Source of the DNA: Blastomussa wellsi | Lineage: Eukaryota > Cnidaria > Anthozoa > Scleractinia > Plerogyridae | Reading direction: 5' to 3' | Assembly (NCBI GenBank): GCA_947652115.1 | Contig: OX393566.1 | Location: 21,393,390-21,457,389, forward strand | Length of the DNA stretch: 64,000 nucleotides | Shown here: positions 1 through 11,485 of the stretch, one piece after another | How positions within the stretch are numbered: position 1 is the stretch's first letter | Layout: each line of letters begins with the position of its first letter | Made by a program: the position numbers and the translations under genes | Notes under the pieces: generated by a model | The model's database searches: none | Told to the model about the DNA's origin: nothing | What the model saw: only the letters and a program-made list of their open reading frames with translations

Positions 1-683
1 TGCACAGACCATTAACACAGCAAAGCACAAGATCGAAGCAATTTTCATCGTTGAACTGTTTTTTGCTTGTAAGAGTTTCTCCGTTTCCAACGTTCGTCCC
101 TCAGACAATCAGCAAAGCGCAAGCTTTGTTAACTACAAAGTTTACTCGAGCATTTATGAGTTCACCTCATAAATTAAAAATGCCCAATCCCTATTGGTTG
201 AGGTCCATTGGTTTGTTATATAACATTGACCAATCGTCTGAGCCTGATTTTCCTCGTTATTTATTTACCGGGATACCAGGCGAACAATCGCAGCGACAGG
301 TCACTGAGACAAGTCGGCGCTCCATGTGTACCTCGTATGGGGCAAGCCCTGGTTTGAAATCGTTTCATACGAGGCGAATTTTGGCAACAACATGTTCCCG
401 CTATTTTTCGCGCAGTGTGTCGGCAAAAAACTTGACCTGCCCTCAGTTTAAGTATTAAATATTTTAACATTTCCTTATCAGTGTTCCCATATGCCCTCAA
501 GAATTAACTACGACCCATTAAGGAATATATGCCTCGTGTAGTGCTGGAGGGATTTCTGGTGTCCTGTTGTATTCAGTTATAAGTCAACCAAAGATGAAAG
601 TATCCTTTACGAGAAGTTAGTAATCTGCAATCTGCTACTCACTGAAAACTTATTTGCAGCTGTATGTTATTTATGTAATAAAT
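1..683. other. Intergenic, no gene recognised
   Basis: AT-rich single-copy-looking sequence. The open frames on both strands (for example plus 51-458) show no recognisable domain and no splice-supported extension. I see nothing else here. Confidence 0.5.
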
Positions 684-817
684 CAAACACGAGAGAAAGT
701 GTTTCATCGGGATATCCAAACACCGAGAAGAGAATTGAAAATACGACGCGCAGCGGACTATTTTTAACGATCTTCGAGGTGTTTGGATAGCCCAGGAAAC
801 ACTGTCTCGAGTGTTTG
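684..817. repeat. Foldback (MITE-like) element, 134 bp
   Basis: The two ends are imperfect inverted repeats of about 40 bp. The left arm begins caaacacgagag and the right arm ends with the complement, ctcgagtgtttg; both contain a ggtgtttggata-type core. This fits a small non-autonomous DNA transposon. No coding capacity and no clear target-site duplication. Confidence 0.55.
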
Positions 818-2011
818 ATATATCTTCTCAATCGAAACAAAAACTAAGGAGTAAACGGATAAATAAAATCGTCAAAATCTATCCTAATTAAGATCGGGTA
901 TCCAAACCTCTTTCACGGTTATGATTTTCTTTGTTTTAATTCGATGAATTGTTAATGAGTTTGAGAATATCTAATCTGCAATTTACGTGACTTTTCTCGA
1001 TTCAAGCGAGAATCAGGAAGTGAACCGTTTAGACAAAGCTGGTTGGTAAGATTATGGTTAAGATAGTCACAAACGATGTTTCCCTGAGGGACGAATATTA
1101 AATTGCCTAGCTTTGCCTCAAGTATAAAGTGAAAGGAGGCTCAAAAGAGTTTCCCACTTTTATAGTGCTTTTAAATCGATAGCCGATTACAAAAAAGTCG
1201 TTAAAATCATTCGGGCAAAGCAAGAATACATTGAGAAATCTGTTATAGGGCAATTTCTATGACGTCATAGCAGTTACCATGGAAACACCTCAATAGTGGC
1301 AACTCCGAAATTTCAGTTCTTGCCAATTATCTTTAAAACTAAGTCGGTGGGCAGTTCTCTGTCAATATTACAAAAATTTGTATTGCGTAAATTTTATTAT
1401 ATTGAAAAAAGCGCGTTCTAAATTACAAGAAATTTCACAGTATAATATTTGTCCAAACTTTCCTATTCAATCAGCATTCTGAATATAATGTTAATCGCAC
1501 GAAAAAAATCACGGTAGGTCGCCGAGTTAATTTTCGAAATAAAAAGGAAATATCTTTGCGCCGTTTATTTCCGGTTTTACGGATTTCAGACGCAGCGCGC
1601 GCTTCTTTGATGAAAAGTTTGATCCCAAGCTGACGCGAGCAATAAAAGCTCGCACCATGGATAGCTGAAAACCCTTTCGAGCCTCCGCCAGAAACACCAT
1701 TCATTCTACACGGTACAAGAGCTATTCCTTCGTTACAAGAACTTTCGAAATCGATCTTTGAAGCATTTGGGTACAGCGAATAACAAGTAATGAATTTTTT
1801 ACCCGTAAAAAGGTTGTGTTGCATTCTTCCCGATATCTGTATTATTATCAAGAGAGTTTTCTCGATGGTAGACTCATTCTTACGTTGCACCTTGCAATAA
1901 AGGCTGTGGCGATTCGTTTCGATTCATCGCCAACCAAACTTACACTCTTTCATATATACTCTTGCCTGTGACTATTGCATGCATACCCGATGTTCACAGA
2001 ACGGTAAAATT
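818..2011. other. Intergenic, no gene recognised
   Basis: A 139-codon minus-strand frame (1471-1890) is the only sizeable open stretch. It has no domain I recognise and no supporting splice sites, so I do not call it. Otherwise I see nothing in this stretch. Confidence 0.45.
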
Positions 2012-2392
2012 CATAGGCGTAGGCCCGGGGGGGGCAACTCAGATTTTTTGGGCAACAAGAGGAATTTGGGCATGGTAAGGGACTGGCTAGTCTTAAGTGT
2101 CAGACGTCTTCCCTCCCCACCCCCCTAATCCCCTGAGCGGCGGAAAGACGTCTGACACTTCAGACTAAGGACGGACAATTTTATTTTTGATAGGAGTCGG
2201 GGAGAAAGTACTGGCTAGATGTTTTTGCATGGCTCCCTTTGTACGATAATTTTTTGGGCGTTTTTTTTTGTTGTGCAGGATTTTTTTTGGTAGTTTACCC
2301 CCCCCCCCCCCCACCCCTTCAAAATAAAATGGTCCGTCCCTCCTCCCCCCCCCCCCCTCATTCCCTGGCAAAAAATTGCCCGTACGTCTATG
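2012..2392. mobile_element. MITE with short TIRs and long poly-C tracts
   Basis: The left end reads cataggcgta and the right end carries the near-complement, tacgtctatg, so the ends form short terminal inverted repeats. The interior holds runs of 10 or more C (around 2300-2360) and poly-T. A related element with the same ends and C-tracts is at 39049-39226, which supports a mobile family. No protein is encoded. Confidence 0.5.
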
Positions 2393-2404
2393 GACAGAGA
2401 GACA

Positions 2405-2465
2405 GACAGCCAGACATGTTTTATTTGGAGTCTTTTATAACTAGTATCTCGACTATGGATTCCAA
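2405..2465 (-). mobile_element. Probable LINE 3'-end fragment
   Basis: The segment gacatgttttatttggagtc recurs at 26523-26545. It is preceded by a (gaca)n microsatellite in both places. On the minus strand this is a 3' tail ending in a short tandem repeat, a layout seen in CR1/L2/RTE-type LINEs. Assignment to a clade is inference. Confidence 0.35.
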
Positions 2466-3009
2466 ATAATTAAAAATTACGACTTAATGGTCAAATTGAG
2501 GGGTGGGGTGGGGATATGAATAGCCCATCCAGCTTTTATTCCCTCTACAGCAGATTCTCAATATTTTTTTATCGTAAACCTAAATAGGGCCGTTTTCGTT
2601 TTTAAGATTGTCGATAGATTATTTTAAGACATACACAACTGGAAAATCAGCAATGGACGGCACCCGTTCGAGCGAAAAACAATTTGACTTACGGTTACAA
2701 CAATACATGGCACCAACAAAGCTCTTCGTGTTAATACCCGTTTTATGGAATAGCCTTCTGCTAGAACACATCTGAAGCTCCGCAATCTAATAACTTCACG
2801 GGGCAATAGCCCTACAAGGTCTGGTTTAACTGAAAAGTTTCAGATGAAATAGATTAACATTAGATGGGGGAATTTCGAAAATCGATTTCAACTTCCTGTA
2901 AATAAGATCTATTTCCGTGGGAAGCAGCTCGTGTCACCCCCTTGCACCAGAAGCCACGCACCTCTTGTAGTCTATTTGTGAGTTGTCTTTTCTATTATGC
3001 TTCTTGTCG
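2466..3009. other. Intergenic, no gene recognised
   Basis: I see no coding exon, RNA gene or clear repeat in this interval. Confidence 0.4.
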
Positions 3010-3160
3010 TAGAGCATATGAAATAATTCATATATGAACTACGGATGTAGATGAAAGTGAGAGATGATCATCGCAGTTAATTTCCAATTTAAGCGACTGG
3101 AATAAAGAAGCCTGAAAAAATCAGGGTTTCAACGGGATTCGAACCCGTGACCTGATGGAA
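3010..3160 (-). mobile_element. tRNA-derived SINE (family B), 5'-truncated
   Basis: On the minus strand this holds a B-box-like ggttcgaatcccgttg, then aaaccctgatttttt and a tail matching the copies at 3181-3850, 28030-28190 and 53010-53175. The 5' half with the A box is missing; the homology stops near 3157 next to a small (ggat)n run. It faces the next copy head to head. Confidence 0.7.
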
Positions 3161-3180
3161 GGATGGATGGATATTATCGC

Positions 3181-3742
3181 ACCTCGCTCCCAATGTGTGG
3201 TTTCATAGCTCAGTTGGTAGAGCATCGCATAGGCCTAGACAAAAAAGGCCGGATTTTTTTTAGGATGTTTAGAGCATCAGGAGATTTTTAGAAATTTTGG
3301 GGATTTTTAGAAAAGAATAGGATTTTGGGGGATTTTTAGATGAATTGTAACAAAAATTGTTCTATATTCTTTGCCGTTTTATTTAAAATTCCTATAAAAT
3401 GAAATTTTTTTCCCACTGTTTACTATACTTGGTGAGTTGGTGACTGCTAGACTGCAATCCAATTGTGCAGCGGTGTTTCCCATATCTAATGTCCCCATCA
3501 TTCCAAGGGAAGTAAGTTTCAAACATGGCGGAGCCCGGAGCGCTAAGGTTTCATTAAAAAATAATTGTGAGAAAAATAGAGATTGTTAGAAAATTTTGGG
3601 ATATTTCGGGATTTTTAGAAACTTTTGGGGATATTTAGAGATTTTTGGAGGGATTTTTAGGAAAAAAATTGAGAATTTCCGGATAGATTTTTAGAGCATT
3701 TTTCGGGATATTTGTGTCAAGGCCTAGCATCGCACCGGTATC

Positions 3743-3776
<34 letters not shown>

Positions 3777-3850
3777 TGATTTTTTCAGGCTTCTTTATTC
3801 CAATTGCTTAAATTGGAAATTAACTACGATGATCATTTCTCACTTTCATC
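3181..3850 (+). mobile_element. tRNA-derived SINE (family B), split by a DNA transposon
   Basis: The 5' part (3181-3229) has the A-box-type sequence tagctcagttggtagagc. The 3' part (3727-3850) has the B box ggttcgaatcccgttg and the family tail. A 497-bp element (3230-3726) sits between the two boxes. Removing it together with one 8-bp duplication restores a SINE that aligns with the copy at 28030-28190. Confidence 0.75.
3230..3726. mobile_element. hAT-like MITE, 497 bp, 8-bp TSD
   Basis: The ends are inverted repeats: left taggcctagaca, right complement taggccttgaca. The flanks are an exact 8-bp duplication, gcatcgca (3222-3229 and 3727-3734). An 8-bp TSD is characteristic of the hAT superfamily. 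The interior is rich in ggatttttag-type repeats and has no transposase frame, so the element is non-autonomous. Confidence 0.75.
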
Positions 3851-4923
3851 CATCTTGTGCACGTCTTGTCCCGCCTCGACTAGCTTTGCGGCTTGTAGGT
3901 GAATAAATTGTTGTTGTCGTTGTTGTCGTCAAAATTAAATAGGAACCTGTAATTTTATTTGCCCCCTGATTCATGCACCTTTTAAAGGCTAGCAATTTCC
4001 TCGCTGAATCACCGGCTGTCTGCAGAACATCGGAATCTTGTTGAACATCTGAAAACAAGCTGCGGGTTTGGTAGGACGCGCCAGCTGGTCCCTCAGTATC
4101 TTCGACTTTCACTCAAACAGACCGTTACAAACTGACACCCTTGAATTGGGGTTTTCACGTCACGCAAGTATCGCGCAAGTTCCACGCACGCAAGAAATAA
4201 AATCGCTTACCATTCAATAGAGTCAAGAAATTGAAATATCGTAGAAGAGTATTAAATAAACAACGTGCCAAAGTTTCGGGGATGTACGATATTCCGAACT
4301 CGAGTTATTCGGCAAAGTGTATCACTGAAAATTATAGTGTTTAGTATGGGGACGCCATGTTGGAGCCCCTCTGAGGGACTCCAACATGGCGGCCGGAAAC
4401 CAGTGGAAACATCTGGATTTTACTTTGGCTCTCTTAAAACGTTTCTTCTCGTTGTTAAATTTGAAAACATTCGCATAGACACTTCCCTCGACATATCGGT
4501 TACTCAGAACTCGAAAACAAGGCGAATCGATATTTTCGCGCACGTAACATGTTAAGCAGAAACAATGCCGATGTCACGCATTGTGAAAAATCTGAAATTC
4601 AAACTGTTCTTATTGTAATTTTATTTGCTTTTAAGGGTTTTTGTTTATTTCCAATACACCTGTTACAACATATTACGTTCAATATTTATTTACAATGCAT
4701 ACTTATAAATGATAACAAAATATTTTAAAACTGACTGCATCCAAGCCTCTTAAAGCATAACTAAACAATAGTGGAATTGGAATTCTCTCGAAAATTAGAA
4801 CAGCAATTACATCCGAGTATTTTGTGGGTGCATTCATAATTCGTTTGTCATAAAATAATAAACCATCATCTTATAGTTGATCGTCTTATAAAAAAACAGA
4901 AGACGACTAAATAGTAAAACACA
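3851..4923. other. Intergenic with one short hairpin
   Basis: Contains a (tgt)n-rich stretch near 3911-3929 and the hairpin at 4351-4392. The 4600-4900 part is AT-rich and probably includes the 3' UTR of the zinc-finger gene, whose stop is at 4924. No other gene seen. Confidence 0.4.
4351..4392. repeat. Short perfect-stem hairpin
   Basis: Arms gccatgttggag and ctccaacatggc flank a short centre with ccctctgaggg. It looks like a remnant foldback element. A related catggcgg motif occurs elsewhere in the window. Confidence 0.45.
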
Positions 4924-6343
4924 CTACTTCATATGATTGTCATAGTGTTCCAAAAGTAGCGTGTGATTGGACATTTCTTCCTGGCAAATCCAACAGATTA
5001 ATGTTTCTATGAACTCTGGCTCGAGTCCTCTCAAAGTTGATGCTGGTTCTGGTATCGGGCTTGCGTTCGTTCCCATCTTGTGCGATTGCAAGTCTTTTTC
5101 ACAACTACTGCACTTACCACACTGTTTGCAGTCGTAAGGTTTCTCTTTGGTGTGACCTCTTTCATGCTTACGGAGGTTTGTTCCACTGTTGAAACGCTTT
5201 CCACACTGTTTACATTCGAAAGGTTTCTCTCCTGTGTGAGTTCTCTCGTGAACCCGCAAAACGCCTAGCTGACGAAAACACTTGCCGCACTGTTTGCAAT
5301 CATAAGGCTTTTCTCCTGTGTGAATTCTTTCATGGGTGCGCAATATCCCCGTTGTTCTAAAACACTTGCCGCACTGTTTGCAATAATAGGGTTTCTCTCC
5401 GGTATGCGTTCTTTCGTGTTTTTGCAAAACTGCTTTATGCCCAAACGATTTTCCGCAGTTTTTGCATTTGTAAGACCTCTCTCCTGTGTGTGTCTTGTTA
5501 TGAATTCCCAAAGCCCCCGGTTGGCTAAAACACTTGTCACAAAGCTTGCATTTGAAAGGCTTTTCTCCTGTGTGCACCCTCTCATGAGACCGCAAAACAG
5601 ATCTAGAACCAAACCACTTATCGCACTGGTCGCATTTGAAAGGCCTCTCTCCTGAGTGGGATTTTTCATGCACACGCAGGCGTGCTGCTTCAACAAAACA
5701 CTTGTCACAGTGTTTGCATTTATAAGGCTTATCTTCAGAATGAGATTTCTCGTGAGACCTTAGATTTCGTGCATTTTTGAAACACTTATCGCACTTACCG
5801 CAATGAAACGGTTTACCTTCAGTATGTACGCTTTCATGTCTCTGCAAAAGTCCTTTAACCTTAAAACATTTGTTACACTGTGTGCACATGTAGGGCCTAT
5901 CTTCTCGGTGTACGATTTTATGGTTTCTAAGATTTCCTGCTTCTCTAAAACACTTGCCACATTCTTTGCATTGATAAGGCTTCTCCCCTGTATGTATTCT
6001 TTCATGATTTCGTAAAGATCCCGCCATACTAAAACATTTCTTACACTGTTTACATTGATAAGGTTTCTCTCCTGTGTGTGTTCTTTCATGCTTTCTAAGA
6101 GTTCCCACTTCACTAAAACACTTTCCGCACTGTTGACAATCATAAGGCCTTTCTCCCGTGTGAGTTCTTTCATGGATTTGCAAGCCTCTAGGTGCGCTAA
6201 AGCACTTGCCACATTGCTTGCATTCAAATGGTCTTTCCCCTGTGTGAGTTCTTTCATGAATTAGCAAACCTCCTGCTCGATTAAAACACTTCCCACACTC
6301 TTTGCACTTATGAAGTTTCTCTTTTGCGAGTGTCCTCTGCATT
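4924..6343 (-). CDS. C2H2 zinc-finger protein, multi-finger array
   Basis: A 472-codon exon ending at a stop at 4924-4926. It encodes 14 consecutive classical fingers (C-x2-C-x12-H-x3-H) joined by TGEKP/TGERP-type linkers from about residue 12 to 405. A degenerate fifteenth unit lacks the final His. After a Pro/Ser-containing spacer comes a lone finger, CWICQEEMSNHTLLLEHYDNH, at the C terminus. Such proteins bind DNA through tandem fingers in the nucleus and usually regulate transcription; no target can be inferred. A splice acceptor (tctttcag) lies directly before the ATG at 6342. The exon therefore follows an intron, and either this ATG starts translation or upstream coding exons exist that I could not find. 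No KRAB, BTB or SCAN domain is visible. An unusual trait is a third Cys directly before the conserved Phe (KCF) in most fingers. Confidence 0.88.
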
Positions 6344-7579
6344 CTGAAAGACTGTAATGTAAATTGAGTTCATTAGCTGTCAATTATTAACGAGATTTCG
6401 GTTGACAAGTTTAAAAATGGCAACAGAAATAGCAAGTGCATTGAAAGAAGGTTGTGAATGTTAAAGCAGGAAGCCAAGTGCCTCGGACGAAGCGAGCCTA
6501 AAGATTAGTCTGTCTTTTTCCACCGTTCTAATTAAAATTCAGCGCCACTGAAATATGAACTAAGCAATTGATTGTTGATGCCTGATGTATTTACCGTGTT
6601 TAAATAAAGACGATGGTGATGATGATAGTCTGTCCGCAAACAGACAACATATTTTGTCGTGCAATTTTATGCTTGGTTTAAATTTTATTTACCTTCAAAC
6701 TCATTATCAAGCATTACCATACCCAAAAACAAAAAATTAAAATTTAACCCAGGGATAAAATTGAACCATAATAAATATACATTCCAATTAAAAGTCCCCA
6801 AGTTGCGGTGGCGGATCTAGGGGAGGGGCCTACCCCCCCCCCCCCCCGCCCCACTCCCCCATTTTTGGTAATGATCCACCTATTCGGCGTCGCACATGAA
6901 TTTTCCACCTAAATTTTCCAAATCCATAAATCTCCTATTAAGCCACCCCTTCTAAAAAGCCACCCCTCCTTTAAGAACGAAATTCATTAAGCCACCTGAC
7001 CACCACCCTCACCCCACCCCCTCTTTTAAGCCACCTGTTTCAAGAGCATTCATGAATGGTTGGTTTGAGTAATGTACTTTATCTTCAAACCTGCTAAGCA
7101 CAGAATGACTTAGAGACAGGCAGTTATTTTCCAATATTCTTCAACAAATTGTCACGTTGCCCATATATGATCATGAAGCGATCGTTATCCGTCATCAGCA
7201 CTTGACAGATATCCCTTGATATACATTAAGTGGCGATAATTTGGCTGAAGGCTCGCAAAGCCCCACAGAATGACAACTTTCCTAGCTGTAAAAAGTGCTT
7301 GGTTGACATTTTGTTGAATCTTGCAAAATATTGCCGATGCTCCAGGCGATATTCTGCTGGATAATTGTTGAATATACATGGCCCCAGGGAAGAGTATAAC
7401 ATTTGCATATTTATTCTTCAATTAATACTTCTACATGATTTTTAAAATGCTTGACCTTAGCTTTTTCACAGAGTAGAGCGGCTTCTCAGTCTGGTATTTT
7501 GGCCACACCTTACATTTCCTGGAAGAAGAAAAAGGTACCCTGCGATGAACTAGTATCCCATACAGGCAGGAACAGAAAT

Positions 7580-7660
7580 ACCGTCAGTCGCTTAATGCTT
7601 CGGAAACTGAGATAAGTTCCGGCCTGATGGGCCACTAGCTAGGCTTGTATGCAGACTTTT
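7580..7660 (+). mobile_element. SINE (family A) 3'-end fragment
   Basis: Matches the 3' region of the full SINE at 56534-56843, including ggcctgatgggccactag and a gcagactt ending. The tRNA-like head is absent. Confidence 0.55.
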
Positions 7661-8675
7661 CTTTTGCCATATTTTTCCTGGAAGTGCTTTGGTTTTTTGT
7701 GGAAAAGATTCCATGGGAAAATTGAACAATTTTATCTGCTCAAAATACTCTGACCAATGAGGTATCAGTGAGTCACAAATGAAATGCAGATCACTTGGTG
7801 CCATTCTATCCCTCTCATAGGAAAATACATGCTTATTATAATTATTGACCTATTGTAGCTTGTTACGAGCATATAGCGCAGTTAACATGGAGGTCATGCA
7901 TTCAAATAATCTTTAAGCTCTGAGTTCTTTCAAGTTTCTCAGTCTGCAGTAATAACTGCTTAAATTTCAAGCGCGCACAACTTTGAGGATCATTCCTCAC
8001 TTTGCACACAACATACTTTCAAAGTATGCCCCATAAAAGGCCACATTTGTTCGTACTCCCATAAATGACCTACATCACACTAACCAAAAAGAACAAAACC
8101 AACATAATTTTCAAAAAACCTACAGATTGTTTTTATAATATGCAAATCAACCAATCCCTCAATAAATGTGCAGGACAAATCACTGACACCCATAGGCTAT
8201 CCGAATGGACTATTAAAATAATCTAACAGTATTCAGCACTTTTCTAACAGCTAAACTTAGAAGGATGAATACTACCACTGTTAAACAAGCGATGATACAA
8301 TAATGATATCATACAAATGCCCAATCATTGGTAAACAAGTTACGGTCATCCTTTTTATATATAACAGGTTACCATAGCAACAATATGACCTACCAACCAT
8401 AAACATGTTAAAAAGAACCCTATACAAGCTGAGTACTCTTCTGGTTAAACTGTTCATGAGTGGCCTGAAACAGTACACTCAGGCTACGCCGCTTACAGTT
8501 ACCGGTAGCTTTCAATAATGGCAACTTTTTTTGTGTATGTGTATTTCCCTGTTACAATGATTTCATCACTCAGGATGTCTAAAAAGCAAATTTCCTGGTA
8601 TTTTGAATAGTTATAGATATTTAAAAAATAGCTCAAGGAAAATACGCACACTGATTGGTTAATACCCCGGTAATT

Positions 8676-8812
8676 GTGTTTCTATAACTCAATAGAAACA
8701 CAAAGAAGTTGTCGTTTTTTGTTATTTTCATTGGGCTATTTTCTAAAAGAAAAACATTTTCTTCGTGCTTCTATCGAGTTATAGAAACACTCCTGAAAGT
8801 TTGGGAGAACTC

Positions 8813-8843
<31 letters not shown>

Positions 8844-8844
8844 T

Positions 8845-8875
<31 letters not shown>

Positions 8876-8909
8876 CCTCCATTCGTGTTTCTATAACTCA
8901 ATAGAAACA
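8676..8909. repeat. Foldback repeat cluster
   Basis: The motif gtgtttctataactcaatag, itself close to palindromic, occurs at both ends (8676 and 8885) and inverted near 8768-8792. The middle (8799-8876) is a long hairpin with arms gtttgggagaac and gttctcccaaac. The layout fits a MITE or nested MITEs. Confidence 0.55.
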
Positions 8910-9060
8910 TGGAAAATGTTTTCTATTTCTTAATTGCAAGTCTCAGCAGGAATTTGACATGACATAATGTCATGACATAATGAGGGAAATTCTGGTGCAC
9001 TACCAGCCATGACTCACAAAAACACTGCATTAAATTAGATAATTAAGGTTTAGACTAACA

Positions 9061-9354
9061 GGTAAGTCTGCAGCCGGGCCTAGTGGCCCATCAGGCCGGA
9101 GCTTATCCCGGTTTCTGTAGCATGAAGCGACAGAGAGTATTTCTACTCCCCCCTGGATGGGATGCTAGTCCATCGCAGGGTTACCCCCCAGCAGTAAATT
9201 CGCCGGTACCCATTTATACACCTGGGTGAAGAGAGGCACTGTGAGAGTAAAGTGTCTTGCCCAAGAACACAACGCAGTGGCCCGGCCAGGACTCGAACCA
9301 GGACCGTCCGATCCAGAGTCCAGCGCACTAACCATTAGGCCACTGCGCCTCCCA
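9061..9354 (-). mobile_element. tRNA-derived SINE (family A), full length with TSD
   Basis: On the minus strand the head gtggcctaatggttagtgcg resembles a tRNA-Gln A-box region, and ggttcgagtcctgg is the B box. A roughly 200-bp conserved body and a short tail follow. An exact 9-bp direct repeat, agactaaca, flanks it (9052-9060 and 9358-9366), showing insertion by retrotransposition. Other copies: 33842-34087, 56534-56843, 58166-58470. Confidence 0.85.
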
Positions 9355-9366
9355 CAAAGACTAACA

Positions 9367-10702
9367 ACAATAACTTTATTTGATTTTAAATACAAGTTGG
9401 GGTACTTTGCCCTGAAAATAGCTGAGAAGCTAGTCGAAACACAAAAGAGCGAAAGCCTGGGTTCCAGGCTGCACACGCATTGAAAACTTTCAAAAACAGA
9501 TTCAATCGCTCAAACTGTTTACAGTCTTTGGTGCTGTTAGTTCTCAGAAAAAAGCAACAAATTGCACCCAAAGGGACTCCTTTAAAGGGGAAATCATCAA
9601 ATTCGTTTTCAAGATGAATATGGGTCGGGATTGAATCAATCTGTGAATGGAAAACTCCAAACTTTGACGTGAAACTTGTTGAAGGGATCGTTTATTTTTG
9701 CCGTGTTCTGCCAAGGCACAGGCAATTCAGGTTCGCTCACACTGTCCGTGGAAGTGAGTCTTCGCTTAACACATTTTGGCTTTTAATCATTTTGCGTTGT
9801 GAGCCAACACCAAATTTGACAATATGATCGATTACAGGACGTACCACAACAAGCTCACGTCTATTTGTTAATTAAGCAATCTTCTTGTGAATGAAGAGCA
9901 GTAAAGGGATAGATCATTTAATTTTCTGGGGGTGAAAGGGGGTTGGGCAGTTTCGAAAAAAGAAACTCTTTCCACGAAAAGTAGAGAGAAAACTGTTTAC
10001 AACATGCCATAGAAGGAAAGATATTAGGTAAGGGCTGCTGTAGAAAAAAGAACAACTTACTCGTCTTGTGAGCAAAGAGCAGTAAGGAATGAACCATGTA
10101 ATTTTCTGGTGGGGGGGGGGGGGGGGCAGTTGGGAAGTTTAAAAATAAACTCTTGCCAAAAAAAGTAGAGAAAAAACTATTCACAACCCACCAAAGAGGA
10201 AAACGACAAGCTACAAGTGGAAAGAAATGCTTGCACAAAAACAAGGTGGAACTAATTTGAAGCTCAGAGCAGGGTTGAATACCCCCACCCCCTGATCGCG
10301 CGGCTTCTTGTTGTACTTTCAAGAAGTTTGAGAAAGCCTCTTCGTGGAAATTAGACTAAAATTCTGTTAACATTTTTGACTGCGGGGCACTTGGTATATT
10401 CTAGACCGTAGCATAAGTTTTCTTTTTTTGGCGAACTTCTAATGTCGAGCACGACGATTAACGGAATAGATCATTAAATTAGGGCGCCAAAATTATTTAG
10501 CTTACCTTATAAACGACTGCACGATCGCTTTCTTATTTGTAAGACCGGCTTCTAAGTTATCATGGGTTTATAACATAAAAATATACCGTCTTACCATTAC
10601 AGACTACAGCAACTCAACAACCAACTCGGCAAGCACGCCATAACGGTAAGAAGTTCATGTATGACCCCATGAAATGTCCTGATCGACCGCCTTTCATCAA
10701 TT
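9367..10702. other. Intergenic with an imperfect tandem duplication
   Basis: Apart from the duplication at 9886-10240 and its poly-G tract, I see no gene, RNA or clear repeat. Confidence 0.4.
9886..10240. repeat. Imperfect tandem duplication, period about 176 bp
   Basis: cttgtgaatgaagagcagta (9889) and its variant at 10065 begin two similar units. Each has taattttctgg, a G-rich run (15 or more G near 10111-10126) and aagtagagaaaa. The second unit is diverged. No coding function. Confidence 0.5.
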
Positions 10703-11101
10703 GCCTGATTTCATACGGGGGGACTGGGTCCGAGGCTGTATATTATGGGATTATTCAAAACAAGACCCATCTACTCAGAAAAGGCACACCGACCTTTACA
10801 AGATCCTCAAGTTTGGTGCTTATCGGTCTAATGTTGGACGAGATACAGCCAACCCAAAACTCCAAAATTTACTAAGAAAGATATGGAGTCCAGAAAAAGT
10901 GTCTGGCAATCCATACATTTCTTAGTAAATTTTCAAGTTTTTGAATGGCTATATCTCCTTCAATATTGGCCTGATTAACACCAAACTTACGGATTTGAAA
11001 TGCTCGGTGTGCATTTTATGACTATGTGGGTCTTGTGTTGTGTTGAATAATCCCATAATATACGGATTTCGTTACCAGTCCCCCCCAGTATGAAATCGGG
11101 C
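10703..11101. mobile_element. MITE with about 70-bp terminal inverted repeats
   Basis: The left end gcctgatttcatac and the right end gtatgaaatcgggc are complementary. The match continues inward through gggggactgg and tataatatgggattattc. The centre encodes nothing recognisable. Target duplication is unclear (caat-type at both sides). Confidence 0.65.
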
Positions 11102-11278
11102 AATGACCCCGTAAAATGTACCCACCATAACCCTCGTCCCAGGGCTGTCCGAGTGGTGCCCCGACATGGCCTTTGGCCTCATGGCCCAACCTCGTTCCCA
11201 GGGCCTTATCCGCTTTGCCATTTTGAAATCGGAGAAGGCCCCGGGAACCTCATGGCCCTGATGGTGGAGGGTCAATCG

Positions 11279-11357
11279 TGTCCCCAGAGCCCGCTTTTCT
11301 TTAGTTCAGCACTAAGAACACGGACTCCATCAAAAGCAAAGCGGGCCCTGGGGACAA
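11279..11357. repeat. Short foldback element
   Basis: Arms tgtccccagagcccgcttt and aaagcgggccctggggaca are nearly perfect complements around a 40-bp centre. The flanking 11135-11270 sequence repeats catggcc- and ctcgttccc-type motifs also found at 33594-33677. Confidence 0.5.
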
Positions 11358-11485
11358 AACTGGTAGAGGGTGTTTTATCGAGAGTGACGATTGGTTTTAT
11401 TTTATTTCGAATATATCCTTGCATTTGATTGGCGCACGTTTGAGATGTCGATTGCGGTCAAGGTCACATCACGCATCAACCGCCG

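Larger units (their letters stand above)
6344..9051. other. Intergenic with repeat fragments
   Basis: Holds a poly-C tract near 6833-6847, AC-rich low-complexity DNA to about 7030, a SINE fragment (7580-7660) and the foldback cluster at 8676-8909. The short frames at 7185-7804 and 8281-8478 show no recognisable domain. Confidence 0.4.
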
